A DNA stretch of 64,000 bases from Callipepla californica brunnescens. Lineage: Eukaryota > Chordata > Aves > Galliformes > Odontophoridae. The stretch covers positions 4,898,001-4,962,000 of the forward strand of contig JALIRH010000036.1 in the NCBI GenBank assembly GCA_023055505.1. The letters run 5' to 3'. The translations under genes and the position numbers were made by a program. The notes beneath the pieces are model-generated. The model searched no databases. It worked only from the letters and a program-made list of their open reading frames with translations, and was not told the DNA's origin. This document shows positions 1 to 10,900 of this stretch, piece by piece. Position 1 is the first letter of the stretch. Every line of letters starts with the position of its first letter.

Positions 1-146
1 ATCCTCCCCCAAATCTTTTGCAAGCTTCTCTTGAAAACTACTATATGACCAACATTTTCTACTGTTGCTACATAACTTTCACTTCTCATCAGTTTACTAA
101 TTTGTTCACTTATTATGATCAGCTGTGTAGAAGAATTTGTACTTAC
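1..146 (-). other. TTC34: TTC34 intron 6, 5' part (runs off the left edge)
   Basis: This is intronic sequence downstream of the exon ending at 147. The donor reads G|GTAAGT on the minus strand. No further exon is visible before the window edge, so the C-terminal part of the protein lies outside the window. Confidence 0.75.
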
Positions 147-417
147 CATTGGCAATCAAAACATCCGTATAGAAGGTGTGATACTGTGCTGCGCTGCACA
201 CTTTTATTAGTGCTCCTGCAATCACAAGAAGGTCCCTGAGGGTTCTTTCTTCCTTTGAAAAGTCTTTAGTAGCAACAAGCTCAGTCAGCACTGTCCTGCC
301 ATGCTGAAGGAGCCACTGAGCGATCAGCTCTTGGGCTTCGTGCTTTAAAGACAGGATTGCTGGGATTACCATTCCTGCCTCTGCCTTCAGGGCCAAGATC
401 AAATCTTGCACTGCCTC
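147..417 (-). CDS. TTC34: TTC34 coding exon 6 (internal)
   Basis: This internal exon of 271 nt encodes about residues 707-796 of the reconstructed protein plus one base of the next codon. On the minus strand the acceptor reads TTTTCTACATAG|GAG and the donor AATG|GTAAGT. It starts in phase 0 and ends in phase 1, matching the upstream exon. The translation starts EAVQDLILALKAE and continues through a helix-rich stretch (IAQWLLQHGRTVLTEL, LLVIAGALIKV). It resembles the TTC34 segment in which a TPR helix is followed by a conserved SLKxEAQ-type stretch. The exon has no ATG, since translation enters by splicing, so an ATG-based gene finder would miss its first codons. The assignment rests on phase continuity and remembered family similarity. 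Confidence 0.85.
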
Positions 418-1998
418 CTATGTAGAAAAGAGAGCAAAAGTGAAGTGGTAACCACACCTATGTACTGATAAATATTTTCCTAATATTTCCAGTTCTCAGC
501 TGTCCCACAGGTCAGCTGCTCAGCTTTGAAAACTCTTTCTTATTCCTTACTGTGGCATTTCTACTTGCAAAGCTGGTGTAAGAACACAAAGATTTGAATG
601 ACTGATTCAAAGGCATGCATTGGAATTCCAGCCAGGAGAGATTCCTCCTGTCTTCCAGATTGCAACAAGAGGGCAAACTTTCTCTCAACAGCTAGGAGAA
701 GGAGAAAGAAACTGAATTCAGAGTAAGGGGTTTGTTCTCCTCCTAGGCTGGGTTTAATCCTAACTCCCTCAATTCATTAGAAAAATATTTCCTGAAAAGT
801 TAAAATGGACTGAACAAAACTATTAAGGGTAATTCTTATGGTCTTTTTAATTTTTTCTTCCCCAACACTGAAATGGCATCTAATCAGAACTGTCAGAATC
901 GGTCTATAAACCACAGAAACAAACACCTTCCTTTTTGAATCAACGTCTAAGCACACAAAACGACCAGTAAAACCTGTTCATTACTGCTAATTAGTTTCTG
1001 CTACCTCAAAAAGCAAACTGGTCGTCAAACAGTATTATCATTGTACCAGGACAGGGGACTTTTAAGATAACTATGTTATACTTAATGGACAAGTAATAAT
1101 GATAATTTATCTATCAAAACTTTATCAAAAATTCAAAAAGAGTATTGATTTTTTAAATACCCTTCAAAGGTGAATGCAGTGATTGGATAAGGGAGGACAC
1201 ATCTCTCCCTCCACGTCCCTCTGTCCTTAGGTGAATACACATTCAGAAATAGTACAAGTTGCAAAAGTTCTAAGAACAGAAGTTAATTGTTCCGCTCCAG
1301 CAATGAGAATCAGATCTGGCATCTCTGTACCCTTCAGACCTCACATCTAGCTTGTGGTTGGGGAATGAAGATTGATTATTGTGCTGAGGTCCAGACAGCA
1401 GCTGTTCTTGCAGTCAGACAGTACCAGGCAGCAATGAAAATTCATCGTTTTACACAGTGACAGGACTGTCTCAGACTCTGCTTGCAGCTCGTGCTGCCGT
1501 TCCAGCACTGAGCAGTGTAGATGTACTGTTTTAGACCATTTTACACAGAGGTGAGTTTTGCCCATTGGTTTGCATTTGTCTGTGATAAACCTTTCTTGTT
1601 TACAAACTGTCTCACACTTTACAGAACAGCTACCAACAGAAAACTTGGAGTGAGTAGTTCCAAACAGTCATAGCAGCTTGAGATGCTGCCTTCCATCAAC
1701 ACAGCACTGTGACACAAAAGTGTGAGCTCAGATACAGGGGAGAGTTTGCAGCTTTGCAGATCAACGTATTGCAGTGATGGGGAATAAGATGCATGACTGG
1801 GGTTTAGCCTCCCTCTCTCTAGATTTTGGAAAGCAGCTCAGTAATGTCAAGTGGACTATTTACACAGCCAAAATCCAGAGCCATTACTGAGCAAATTCTG
1901 TGAGAAACACTTGCTTTCAGTGAGTCCACGGCAAAGCCTGGGTATCTTACGTTATTTTTGCACAACCAGAAAATTCACCAGCAAATTAATAGCGATAC
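418..1998 (-). other. TTC34: TTC34 intron 5
   Basis: This intron of about 1.58 kb lies between coding exons 5 and 6. It is AT-rich and I see no retrotransposon, RNA gene or extra coding exon. The short open frames inside it (for example 1347-1565 minus and 1851-2042 plus) show no recognisable protein and fit chance. Confidence 0.75.
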
Positions 1999-2165
1999 CT
2001 TCTGCTGCTTCAAAGCAAGGTAAATTAATCCTCGCCCACTGAGAGCATGCACATTGCCAGGGTCCTCCTTTAAGACAGCATTAAAATCAAAAATAGCAGT
2101 TTTCTTCTGACCGAGGTGTCCATAACACTGAGCCCTGATGAGGAGGCAATCTTCAGCATAGCCAC
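1999..2165 (-). CDS. TTC34: TTC34 coding exon 5 (internal, TPR)
   Basis: This exon of 167 nt encodes about residues 651-706. On the minus strand the acceptor is CTCTCTTCCAG|GTGG and the donor CAGAAG|GTATCG. It begins with two bases that complete a glycine codon from exon 4 and ends in phase 0. The peptide contains a clear TPR hairpin: AEDCLLIRAQCYGHLGQKK is followed by TAIFDFNAVLKEDPGNVHAL, with the small residues and DPxN turn of TPR repeats. The sequence closely matches what is known of TTC34 at this point, and the phases on both sides agree. Confidence 0.88.
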
Positions 2166-3545
2166 CTGGAAGAGAGAAAGGCAGTCACACTTACTTGAAA
2201 GATCTCAAGCCTCCTGACCTAAAATAGGGTGCAGTAAAATCCCACTGTGTGTAGATGACTGAGCCCCACTAACAGGCTTCAAACTGGCTAAGTGAAAATG
2301 ATGTGGTAGATGTACATATTGTGGAAGGTGCACGTTGTTTTGGCTAAGACAGCAATCCAGATGGGACTGTCTAATTGACTGCCACACTTAATATGCACTG
2401 GAATTTGTGATACTAAAATTAGTTTTCTCTGCTTTAAAATACGTGCTGCCCAAATAAAATGTATAGCCAACAGTGAAAAACATGGTCCATTCATCCACTG
2501 GATGAGGAGCATAAATCCTTCCCCCATCCACACACCCCTTGCTCTCAAGGCAATTTTGGTAAAGATCTCAATTTGCCTGGAGTTGCAATCAGTAACTGTG
2601 TCATCCCAATACTGGATGATAAATGATCAGTGCCACCATAAATATTTTTTCATTGGGCAAACACAGCATCTTGCACAGCTGCCTGCAGAGACGAGCCAGC
2701 AGACAGGCCCTAGCAATTATTTTACAGTAATGAGGCTTTTTCTCTCTCCTGATATGCTCCAAAACTTCTGTACCAAAAGTTATTATCAGCCTGGAGCCCT
2801 ATCAATTGGATCCCGTAAAGACAATGTCTATTTCTTAACAAGCATCTGTTCTAGCAGGTGGGGGGTTGATAAGCTGGAATGTACAGGCTGTGAAATGGAA
2901 CCATATCAAAGCAATTAACAGTTTTCTTTTCCATTTTCATACACCACTCTCTCTTCTTCTCAATGCTACTGTCATAACATTTTCTCTGGGTGAAAGGCAG
3001 ATTTCCATACAAATATGGCTTTGCTTGGAACGTGCCAGAAGCATTTCCATGTTAGCCTAACGTCTCTCTCGAGGAGAAGCTGGGATAATGGTCCATGTGA
3101 GTGGGTGCATTTGCACTTTTGCATTGGAACCACACAGTCATTGGTACCTTGGAACTGGAAGGCAGGTTATTTGCTTCAGTGATTGTATTTACATGATGTT
3201 CATTATGAGGAATGGGAGCTCCCAAGTACATGTCATTGGTATGAAGGTTTGTGGAGTGTTAGCTGATGTAACAAAGGCTAAACCAGGACCCTTCTTCCGC
3301 AAACTATTAGCTGAAAGCAGCCAAAGCTGAACCTTTCTCAGTAGCCTTTTCAAACTGCTTACTTGCAATTTTTGAGGAAGAGTATGTTTTTAGACAGCAG
3401 GATCCAAAAGCCCTGGCTTCTCTCAACATCACCAGCTTTGTGGCTCACTTCAGTTACCTCTGTGCAGTCACGCACTGAAAATCAATCACCCACTGATCTG
3501 ATTTCCCATAGAGGTAAATCTCCTATCCATATCTTTATATCTTAC
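2166..3545 (-). other. TTC34: TTC34 intron 4
   Basis: This intron of about 1.38 kb has a polypyrimidine tract next to exon 5. Open frames on both strands (for example 2502-2918 plus) have no recognisable domain and are read as chance. No repeat family was recognised. Confidence 0.75.
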
Positions 3546-3738
3546 CTGAAGCAATGATGGCAATAGAAAGATAGGCAATGGCCTCTTTTATGTCAGCATC
3601 TTCCCGTTTGTTCTTCAGGATGGTCAGTGCCCTGGAACGGCAGTGAGTTTGCATCAGCTTCCTGTCTTCATCTTTGAAAATGTCCATGATGGGCAGGAGG
3701 CAGGAGGTATCCCCGATTTTGATCACTTTCTTTAGCAG
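3546..3738 (-). CDS. TTC34: TTC34 coding exon 4 (internal)
   Basis: This exon of 193 nt encodes residues 587-650 plus one base. The acceptor on the minus strand ends ...CATTGTTAAG|CTGCTAAAG and the donor is GCTTCAG|GTAAGA. It starts in phase 0, directly following N-Q of exon 3, and ends in phase 1. The peptide carries a strongly TTC34-like block, GDTSCLLPIMDIFKDEDRKL, followed by HCRSRALTILKNK and a helix EAIAYLSIAI. The acceptor's polypyrimidine tract sits about 10 bases upstream of the AG, which is slightly far but normal. The charged IFKDED segment is the least TPR-like and most family-specific part of the protein. Confidence 0.9.
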
Positions 3739-4692
3739 CTTAACAATGTGAGAGAAAAAGATAGGAGAGATTGGCATGGAAAGATAAACAAAGAGCTGCA
3801 AAAGCTGGAAATATTACTGTCTAGTGAGATAAGCACGCTCTTTCCCCGTGCTTCTCATGTTTTAGTGGGGTGCCAGCCACGGTCCAACCAAAGACCACAA
3901 ACCTCTCCTGCATGACTCCTCAGCTGGCCCTTGTGTAGAAGCAGGTTGGGAAAAAAGGTATCTCTTTGCCTATCACCTCTGTAGCTGTGGCAGTTATTTC
4001 AGTGGATAGAGTAATCTTGCTTTGGTTTGAGCAGAATCAGCTCTTTCAGACTGCCCTTAAATTGTTATAAATACAGGACGACTGCTCCTGGAAAAGAATC
4101 CTGCCTGGCACATGCCATCTTTGCCTCCATTCACTAGAGTGAAATCACTGAGCAGTTTTCACTACATTTCTTAACCAACAGAATCAAAAGATGTTTCCTG
4201 CAGGAAAGCAAGTGTGCTTAGCGGGTACTCAGCACTGAAATCTGAGCCAGAGAAGGCAGAAAGACAGGAACAATTATCTTGATGCACCAGACAGTCTGAC
4301 AAGCAAGGGGAACAGAAACATCTTTGGTGACACATTCCATCTGGAAGTTGCAGCAGAAAGCTGCAGGCAGGAATCCAGCTTCCAAGGGCTACTGACTGCC
4401 TCTAGTCAAGTCATGTCATTCATTGACAGTTCTTTCAAAGGCAGCAAATTATATTTTGTTTAGGGTATTGTCACAGGAAATTGTGACAACAGAACCTGGG
4501 GACACTGTGGCTGAAAGTTTATATATGATTTTTAAAAATGCAATAGTTCCCTCTGATGGTGGGACCTGGTAATTCAACTGAGTAATCCTTGCCAGGGGAA
4601 TCAACACGTGGGGATCTCTTCCATGGTTTCCAGCAGAAGTTGTTGCCCCGTTCACCACACCATCACCGAGCAGTTCCTCAGGTGCTCCCTAC
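3739..4692 (-). other. TTC34: TTC34 intron 3
   Basis: This intron of about 0.95 kb contains no recognisable repeat or RNA gene. The open frame at 4449-4658 (minus) lacks splice-site support and similarity. Confidence 0.75.
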
Positions 4693-4918
4693 CTGATTGC
4701 CATCATACATGAAACCTTTCTTTAATTGCAGGAGTGCGAGTCGTGCCAGGATGGGAGATCTTTGTGGATTTCTGGAGAGTGCTAGCGAGAGCATCTTGTG
4801 AGCTTCTTCTGCCCAGCCCATCTGGTACAGAGCGTCGGCACAGAGGATCCGTGATGCTTCATCAGAAGGATCCAGTTCCATCAAGAGAGAAGCCAGCTGG
4901 TAAACACCAAGGGCATCC
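4693..4918 (-). CDS. TTC34: TTC34 coding exon 3 (internal, TPR)
   Basis: This exon of 226 nt encodes residues 511-586. The acceptor CCTCCAG|GGATGC follows a long uninterrupted pyrimidine tract on the transcribed strand, seen as GGA/GAAA repeats on the plus strand at 4921-4965. The donor is AATCAG|GTAGGG. The two leftover bases AG of exon 2 join the first G here to give arginine, so the protein reads ...KKR-DALGVYQLASLL. The segment holds two TPR helices and a further repeat: LMELDPSDEASRILCADAL, AEEAHKMLSLALSRNP and LARLALLQLKKGF. The open frame continues a few codons into the intron before stopping, so a naive single-exon reading would end in VGST. Confidence 0.92.
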
Positions 4919-5959
4919 CTGGAGGAAAAAGGAAAGAAGAAAAAAGGAAAGAAAGGAAAAAGACAACTTTCAGGTAAAATGCTGATGTCAGTAATAATAA
5001 AGTCAGTAGCAAAACTCCATCTCATCTGGAAGCTAAGATACAATCCAGAATCAAACGGATGACACATTATACAGAAATCTCTGCCATTTAATTCTATATT
5101 CATTATCCTTCTTTATGAAAGCATGTTCCTAAGCAGCTGTGGACCTAAAGAAAGGTTAACAACAAGTGATTCATACCTGTGGTTGCAACTGATACCACAA
5201 TGGGAAAAGAAAATGTAACAGTGATAGTAGGGAGAAAAAAAAAGGTGTTGTTTCCACTGGAGAACCACGTGCTAAAATTTGCATGGACTCAAAAGAACTG
5301 TGTTAATGGGTTCCAGAAGCAGTGAGCTGTGTCTAAGAGGGCTTGTGTTTATGTCCTGATCTACCAAGTGCAACTCTGAGTGAGTTAGCACGTTCTTCTG
5401 GGCTTCACTTACAGCCCTGTGTCCTGGCTGTGAAATGTGTAACTTTCTTTTTTCTTTTTCCGAGAAAATGGAAGACTTTTCCTGGGGTGGTTTCAGGAAA
5501 AAAAAAAAAAAAGGAAAAAAACTTTAAAAAATGAATCTCTGAAACTTTAAGATTTAAAGAGTGGCACCTCAGATCTGCCTTGGAAGGACAGTTTCTAGGG
5601 GCTTGGCTTTTGATGGCTCACTGAATTCTCCAGTTCAGAGCTGAGACAGAAAGCAGCCAGCTAGCACTCTTTGATTATGGGTGTACCAGTTCTTTTAGAG
5701 GAGAAATCTGTCAGTCCTAGCAGAGGCCAGACTAACTTTCATAGAAAGACGGAGCAGATTTGGCTTCGTGGATCTTACCACATTACAGCATACCAGCAAA
5801 GAAGCCATATTGCTGATACAGCTGCACCTGTTAAGTTTTAGGAACACTTAAAAAGGATCTACATCCTATTATCAGTTATCTGAAGCAAATACACTCCCTG
5901 CTACCCAAGCTCAGCTGTGTTTGTCTTTCTGTCCACAGGCTGAACTGCATCCTGGGTAC
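4919..5959 (-). other. TTC34: TTC34 intron 2, with purine-rich tract and poly(A) run
   Basis: This intron of about 1.04 kb carries a polypurine tract on the plus strand at 4921-4965, which serves as the 3' splice-site pyrimidine tract of exon 3, and an A-run at about 5498-5512. No coding or RNA feature is seen. The coding frame of exon 2 reads through the donor for 16 codons and stops at 5911. Confidence 0.75.
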
Positions 5960-7491
5960 CTCTTCTTCTGGAGCATCTTCTGTCCCTCTTCCTGGAGAAC
6001 CTTTAGCAGCAGTCCTCTTTGGTTCCACGGCACGTAAGCCTTGATGGTGAAGATGGTTTCCTCCAGTTTTAACTGGCAAGCTGTGATATAATCCAGGGCT
6101 GTCAAGTAATGGCTGCCACCAGAAACCCGGATGAGCCCACGCCCACATAAGGCTTTAATGCAGCTGTTAGGATGTGGGGAATCATGCTCAATGACCTTTT
6201 GAAAGTCCTGCAGGGCTTGCTGATGATCATGAGTATGGAGGGCGCAGAATCCTCGCAGCGCTAGGAGAGTATTGTAATAAGTTTTCTGCTCTGCTGCCAG
6301 GAGCTGGTCACAGATTTCCAAGGCAGCTCTGATGTGTCCGTGCAGGAGGTGGCAGTCTGCCAGCCGGACGCTGAGCTCACGTTTGGATCCTGGGGAGATA
6401 CGCAGGAGGAAAAGGACTGTTTGGATTACAGAAGGGAGCAGTTCAGTGCAGCGATCGCTCCTGAGTTCCGTCCGAGCACGCACAGCCTCCCTGTACGCTG
6501 CAAACTTCACTTCCAGGACAGTTCTAGCCTGTTCTTCTATCTTCTCGGTGTCAGGTGGCGAGAAAAGCTCCTCAAAGTGCTTCATTGCCAGGTCAGGGGT
6601 TGCTGCAAAGGCTTCTGCTAAATCCTGCATCATTTCCTGCATCCGGCCACCCAGGAAGAAATAGGCAGCAGCCCGTTCCAAGAGCAGACCCAGCATCTTC
6701 TCATCTCTGAGACTATTATCTGCTGAGAGACCCTTAAGGGCCTTGCTACAAACTGCCACACACTCCTCGAATTTGCTTTTCTTGAAGAGGTAAGCTGCCT
6801 GCACTCTGCAAACCCACACATCACGCGGTGCCACTGTAGACAAGAAGGCGTAGCAGTTGCCCAGCCAGCGGTCCAAGGAACTGCCATCTGGACTTTCTTT
6901 CTGATACGTTGAGAGAAAATTAGAGAAGGCCTGGATGATCTGTGGCAGGTGTTCTTTTTGCCTAGTACACACGTAGGCCACTGCCTCAGCCTGATGCCTC
7001 ACAAACACTCGGATATAGTCCGCAACTCCCGTCCTAATCTGTGTCCCCGACAGCACGCACGCCAACGCCCTCAGCAGCAGCAGTTCTACTGAGTACTTCG
7101 GGTGAGCCTTGAGCAGAACATTGCATTTGCTCACCACCTCCTCCGAGCATCCCCGCCTCAGCAGGGCCTCCAGGTTATATATTGAGGACAGCACGCTGTC
7201 AGGACTTAGGGTGGAGAGAAAGACAGCAGCTATTTCCACTCTGAGCGACGCGATGGCCACGTTCTTGCTCTGGATCTCCGGAATCTGGCTCTTACCCCTA
7301 CACCACATCTCCAAGGTGGCTATGACTTTCTCCCACAGCCCTTTCTCCAGCGAGTTCACTTTCTGTAGGGCTGTGGGGGCACTGCAGCTGAAGGCGGCCA
7401 CGTAGAACGCTGTGGCTGTGGGCAGCTCCTGCTGGGCGAGGTGCTGGTCCCCTTCTCTGCACAGCAGCATAGCGAGACCCTGCGGCGACAT
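5960..7491 (-). CDS. TTC34: TTC34 exon 2: start codon and N-terminal half, tetratricopeptide repeat protein 34
   Basis: This is the large first coding exon (1532 nt, 510 codons plus two bases) of a TPR-repeat scaffold protein. The start is taken as ATG at 7491, giving MSPQGLAMLLCREGDQHLA. The open frame extends eight codons upstream to a TTG, but an in-frame TGA precedes that, and the family begins with MSxQGL. The exon runs from the acceptor TTTTACAG at 7544 to the donor AAGAG|GTACCC at 5960. TPR-like helix pairs occur near residues 8-42 (ELPTATAFYVAAFSCSAPTAL), 105-145, 235-260 (FKKSKFEECVAVCSKAL), 275-300, 385-410 (LHGHIRAALEICDQLL) and 415-445 (HQQALQDFQKVIEHDSPHPN). No signal peptide, membrane span or catalytic motif is visible. 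TPR arrays bind proteins, and no specific partner or pathway can be read from the sequence. Identification as TTC34 is from remembered family sequence and gene structure. Confidence 0.93.
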
Positions 7492-7543
7492 GGTCAGCAC
7501 CCGTATCTTCACCAAGGAGCCTCACACGAGCATCCACAGCAGC
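7492..7543 (-). other. TTC34: TTC34 exon 2, 5' untranslated part
   Basis: These 52 nt lie between the acceptor AG (7545-7544) and the start codon. The stretch contains a four-codon ORF, ATG CTC GTG TGA, and the 3' half of a longer upstream ORF that would begin in exon 1. An in-frame TGA relative to the main ATG lies here, which fixes the coding start downstream. Confidence 0.75.
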
Positions 7544-7816
7544 CTGTAAAACAAAATTGAGGGGCTGCTGAGCACGATTTCTCAGTGCTTAGGACACGCT
7601 GCTTCCCAGCTGACAGACAGGCCCGTGTCAAGCTGGGCGCTGTCTTTCAGGGGAGCAAAGAAACGCAGCAGAGGCGAACAGTCCGTGGATGAGCGGGAAG
7701 AGCCGCACACCCAAATTCCGCACCACGAGTTGAGCGGGAAGGATGCGGCCGAGAGCCGGGCAGGGCTCCACGCGGGGTCCCGGGGGTCTCCCCCACCCCA
7801 CGAGCCCTTCAAGTAC
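7544..7816 (-). other. TTC34: TTC34 intron 1 (in the 5' leader)
   Basis: This is a short 273-bp intron. Its donor GCTGAAG|GTACTTG is inferred at 7816 and its acceptor TTTTGTTTTACAG at 7544 is strong. The donor is the only convincing one in the CpG-rich segment upstream, but other first exons are possible. Confidence 0.55.
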
Positions 7817-7960
7817 CTTCAGCAGCGTCCTGCGGAGCGGCCCGGAGCATCCGAGGCGAGGTAGGGGCGGGCCGGGTGAGCGTTGCCCGGAGACCGCAGA
7901 CGCGGCGGCAGCGGGCGGGACGGGGCGGGCAGCGCGGAGCAGGACCGGCCCAGGGCTTGT
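7700..7960 (-). promoter_or_regulatory. TTC34: CpG-rich TTC34 promoter with GC boxes and an X-box-like site
   Basis: This segment is markedly CpG- and GC-rich compared with its surroundings. GC boxes are seen at 7864-7871 (GGGGCGGG), 7913-7919 (GGGCGGG) and 7922-7929 (GGGGCGGG). An RFX X-box-like motif, GTTGCC-C-GGAGAC, lies at 7882-7894 and fits RYYNYY-N(1-3)-RRNRRY. No TATA box is evident, as expected for a CpG-island promoter. Position directly upstream of the inferred leader exon supports promoter function. Bidirectional activity is possible but not shown. Confidence 0.65.
7817..7900 (-). other. TTC34: TTC34 putative first (leader) exon
   Basis: A candidate noncoding first exon ends at 7817 with GAAG|GTAC. 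The transcription start is unknown, so the right boundary is approximate. It contains an ATG at 7850-7848. After splicing to 7543 this opens a 22-codon upstream frame that stops 17 nt before the TTC34 start codon. Confidence 0.45.
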
Positions 7961-7967
7961 CGTGGGA

Positions 7968-7992
7968 AAAGGGCAAAAAAAAAGAGCCCTTT
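7968..7992. repeat. Small perfect inverted repeat with A-rich loop
   Basis: AAAGGGC at 7968-7974 pairs with GCCCTTT at 7986-7992 around an A-rich 11-base loop. It sits at the distal edge of the CpG-rich promoter. No function is claimed. Confidence 0.6.
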
Positions 7993-10900
7993 ACGATGAA
8001 TGGAGATGTCGTGACGTTTTATTAGGAGTTTGACCGTTTCTTTGATTTGATTACTTTCACTTTAACCACCCTAACGAGCTGGCATCGGGCCGCAAGAAGG
8101 GCTCGAGGGCAAAACGAGGGACGGTTCTGCAATGGGAAGCCCGCTGAAAGGAGCAGAACCGGCGGGGCTCCGAGCAGGTGGGGTGCCCTGAAACCCCTGG
8201 GTATTGTGTTGTGTGATTTCTGCTCTGTGATCCAGCAGGCAATTTGCTGCGTGTTCTACGGGGCAGATATGGCCCTTAAAAAAAAAAAAAAAGCGAGAGA
8301 AGAAGGAAAAAAAAAGCATGGATGTGTTTATCTAAACATTCATTAAATATTAAGATTGCTACACAGTCATTAAATATTAAGTACAATACAATAGCTCCTC
8401 ATGATGCCTCTGAGTGGCAATTAATTTTTAAAGGGAGCTGAGTGGGAAGGGATTAACAGCACCAGGAGCGGCTCTGCGGGGCAGGAGATGCGCTGCCACA
8501 TTGCAGGAGCTCTTTTCAAGGGGAGCTGGCTGAGAAATCTTCTTGTAAGGGTTCTCAGTGCCTGCAGAGTGTGTAATGAGTCCTCCCCTGAGGGCTCTTA
8601 AATCAGTGAGCTGGTACTGCAGGTGGGAAAGCAGAAATACCCAAGATGCAGCTTAGAAAATGAACCGTCTCTGATAGGGGGAGTGTGATGGGGAGGGGCA
8701 CTGACAACTTAACGGAGAGGGGAAAAAAGGTGTTTGTTCTTCTTGAGTAACATTCTTGAACAGCACTCTTCTCTCTTGGTGTGTTGGCTGGGGAGCAGGC
8801 ACCAAATTCTGCTCTCATTTAGCCTGGTGCAAATAAGCATAGGATAGGGAGTGAAGATGACTTGTACTAAATTATACAGGCTGGGCAACTGAATGCCCAC
8901 AGCACTGAAGGCAAGGAGCTCTCTGCTGATGTACTGAGCCGTTAAGCCACCCGATGAAATTTCATCCCCATACATATTTAGTTCCACACCCGCAGTCTGC
9001 CAGGAGCATTAGTCTGCTGGTAACTGTTGTCAAACAAAGTTAGGATATTCTCTTGTGGAGGAAATCTGCACTCCTGGCATTGTATCCCCATGACAGCAGC
9101 TGCTGCTGTTCCTTTGTCTTAGAGGTCTCTGTTTGGAGTCTGCTGTTCCAAACTTTGTTATTGACAGATCTGCTTCCTAACATTATCTGGTAGAAAACGT
9201 ACCCCAAACCTTTCCTTTCAGGATGTTCAGATTCTCAGTCAGTCTGCTGTAGATTGCTTTTGGTGCTGTATAGTCTGCCACTAGGTCAAACCTTTTGGAG
9301 TCCTGGATAATCACAGAAATATAACACATCCTGGGAAAACTAGGAGATTGAATCAGTGGTTGTAAAGAACTCTGACAAACATGAGAGTAAAGCAGCGTGG
9401 GTTGCAGAAGAGGTTTTAGTCTTTATGGTCCTTACTTTGGGCCTCAGTGGATTCTGTAGAACGTACTGCTTCACTCAGGCTTCTCAGTAGGGCCGAGAAG
9501 AAGTGACAGTCTGAAGTCTTCACTTGGCTTTGCAGTGAATAAATACACATTTTAATACAACAGGCATCCTGGAACTTTCTGTGCCTGCGTACCTCTGTGC
9601 ACTCAGAAAGCCAGCCTGATATCCTTCTGCACTGGGCTATTCTCATCTGTTCCCCCCAACAAGAACGACACTGCAGAGGGCTGCAGGGCTCCCTGATGAA
9701 GAGCAGGATTAAGCTGCACTTGAACAACGTTATAAGGAAAGAGTTGTCACTCCATTAGTGAAAGAAACAATCCTTCTGTGTGTATCCTGGAGATTAAAGC
9801 AGTAACAGCACAAAACCCCCAAAGGTCACCACACACATGCTTTGCTCTTGGTTATTTTCTGTAATTTAACTGTGGGATGCAGCAGCGCTGTTGCATAAAT
9901 TAGTTAATCCTCCAACTCCTTGCTCTGCTAACAAGACAGATCTGTTTACTCCAGAGACAGATAGGTGTGCTTGAAATTGAATGAAGGCCCTCGAAGGGAA
10001 TGAAGTGTTCCAAGGAGTATTAATAGCTTGGAAGTAACGGTGTTTCTTGTCTGCTGAATCCGTGTGTGTTTCCTGCACGCCTGGGAAGGGCTCTGCAAGG
10101 CTTCTGTTTTCTTGTCTGCGCTGCTATGGGTGCAGTGTACATCCCTCTGGGCAGTAACTGCCTTTGATAAGTTTGTGTTCAATTGAGGAGCAGCTTAGCT
10201 GACGAGGACAAGCCAAACTTTGCACTGTCTGTCGTTTGAGAAGGAGGAGCTCCAATCAGGCACGGCCACATGCTGCCTGCAGGTTCACTGCCAGAGTGTG
10301 TACACCGAGTGTGCCCCGTAATGAAGAGCTGTGTTCCCCTGAGGCTGGTGAGTCCACATCCACCTGCCTCTCTGATGCCACATCCTCTGATACAGAGGCT
10401 CAGATCCAGAAGTTTCTACCCGACATTTCATTTGCTGAGCTGTTTCAGCTGTTTCCATAGCCGAACTTTGCAAGTGTAAGATTTTCTAGATGGAGACTGC
10501 TGAAATCTACACCAGTTGCACCACTTATAGTTGGCGAGCAAAACGAGCATCTAAACAGCAAAATATTTTGGCACGCTACGTTTTCTGTGTCTTCTGACAT
10601 TAGCTTTTAGCCAGCCTGGCTGGGCATGACATCTCAAGTTGCTTAGCACCTTTGTACAGCGAGGAAGCCATGGGATGAGCTGGGACACACCTGAACTCAG
10701 TTCTGAACGCATCAGACAAATGTCTGGTGCAGGACAGCCATCACCCGGCTTTGTTTGTGTGGTGTGTTGTTCGCCGTGTTTGTTTGGGATGTAAGCTTCT
10801 CAGCCTAAGGATAGTGGTGGCACGATGAGTAGGATGGGCTGCATCTCTGCAGGGAGCTCCCAGCACCGACAGAATGCAGGGAATACAGTGAGGTGTAAAA

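Noticed and set aside
5911..5959. C-terminal tail of exon 2 read through its donor (RYPGCSSACG...)
   Set aside because: A GTACCC donor at 5959 and exact phase match to exon 3 show this is intron.
7492..7515. Extending the TTC34 start eight codons upstream to 7515
   Set aside because: The codon there is TTG, an in-frame TGA lies just upstream, and the family starts at MSxQGL, which matches the ATG at 7491.
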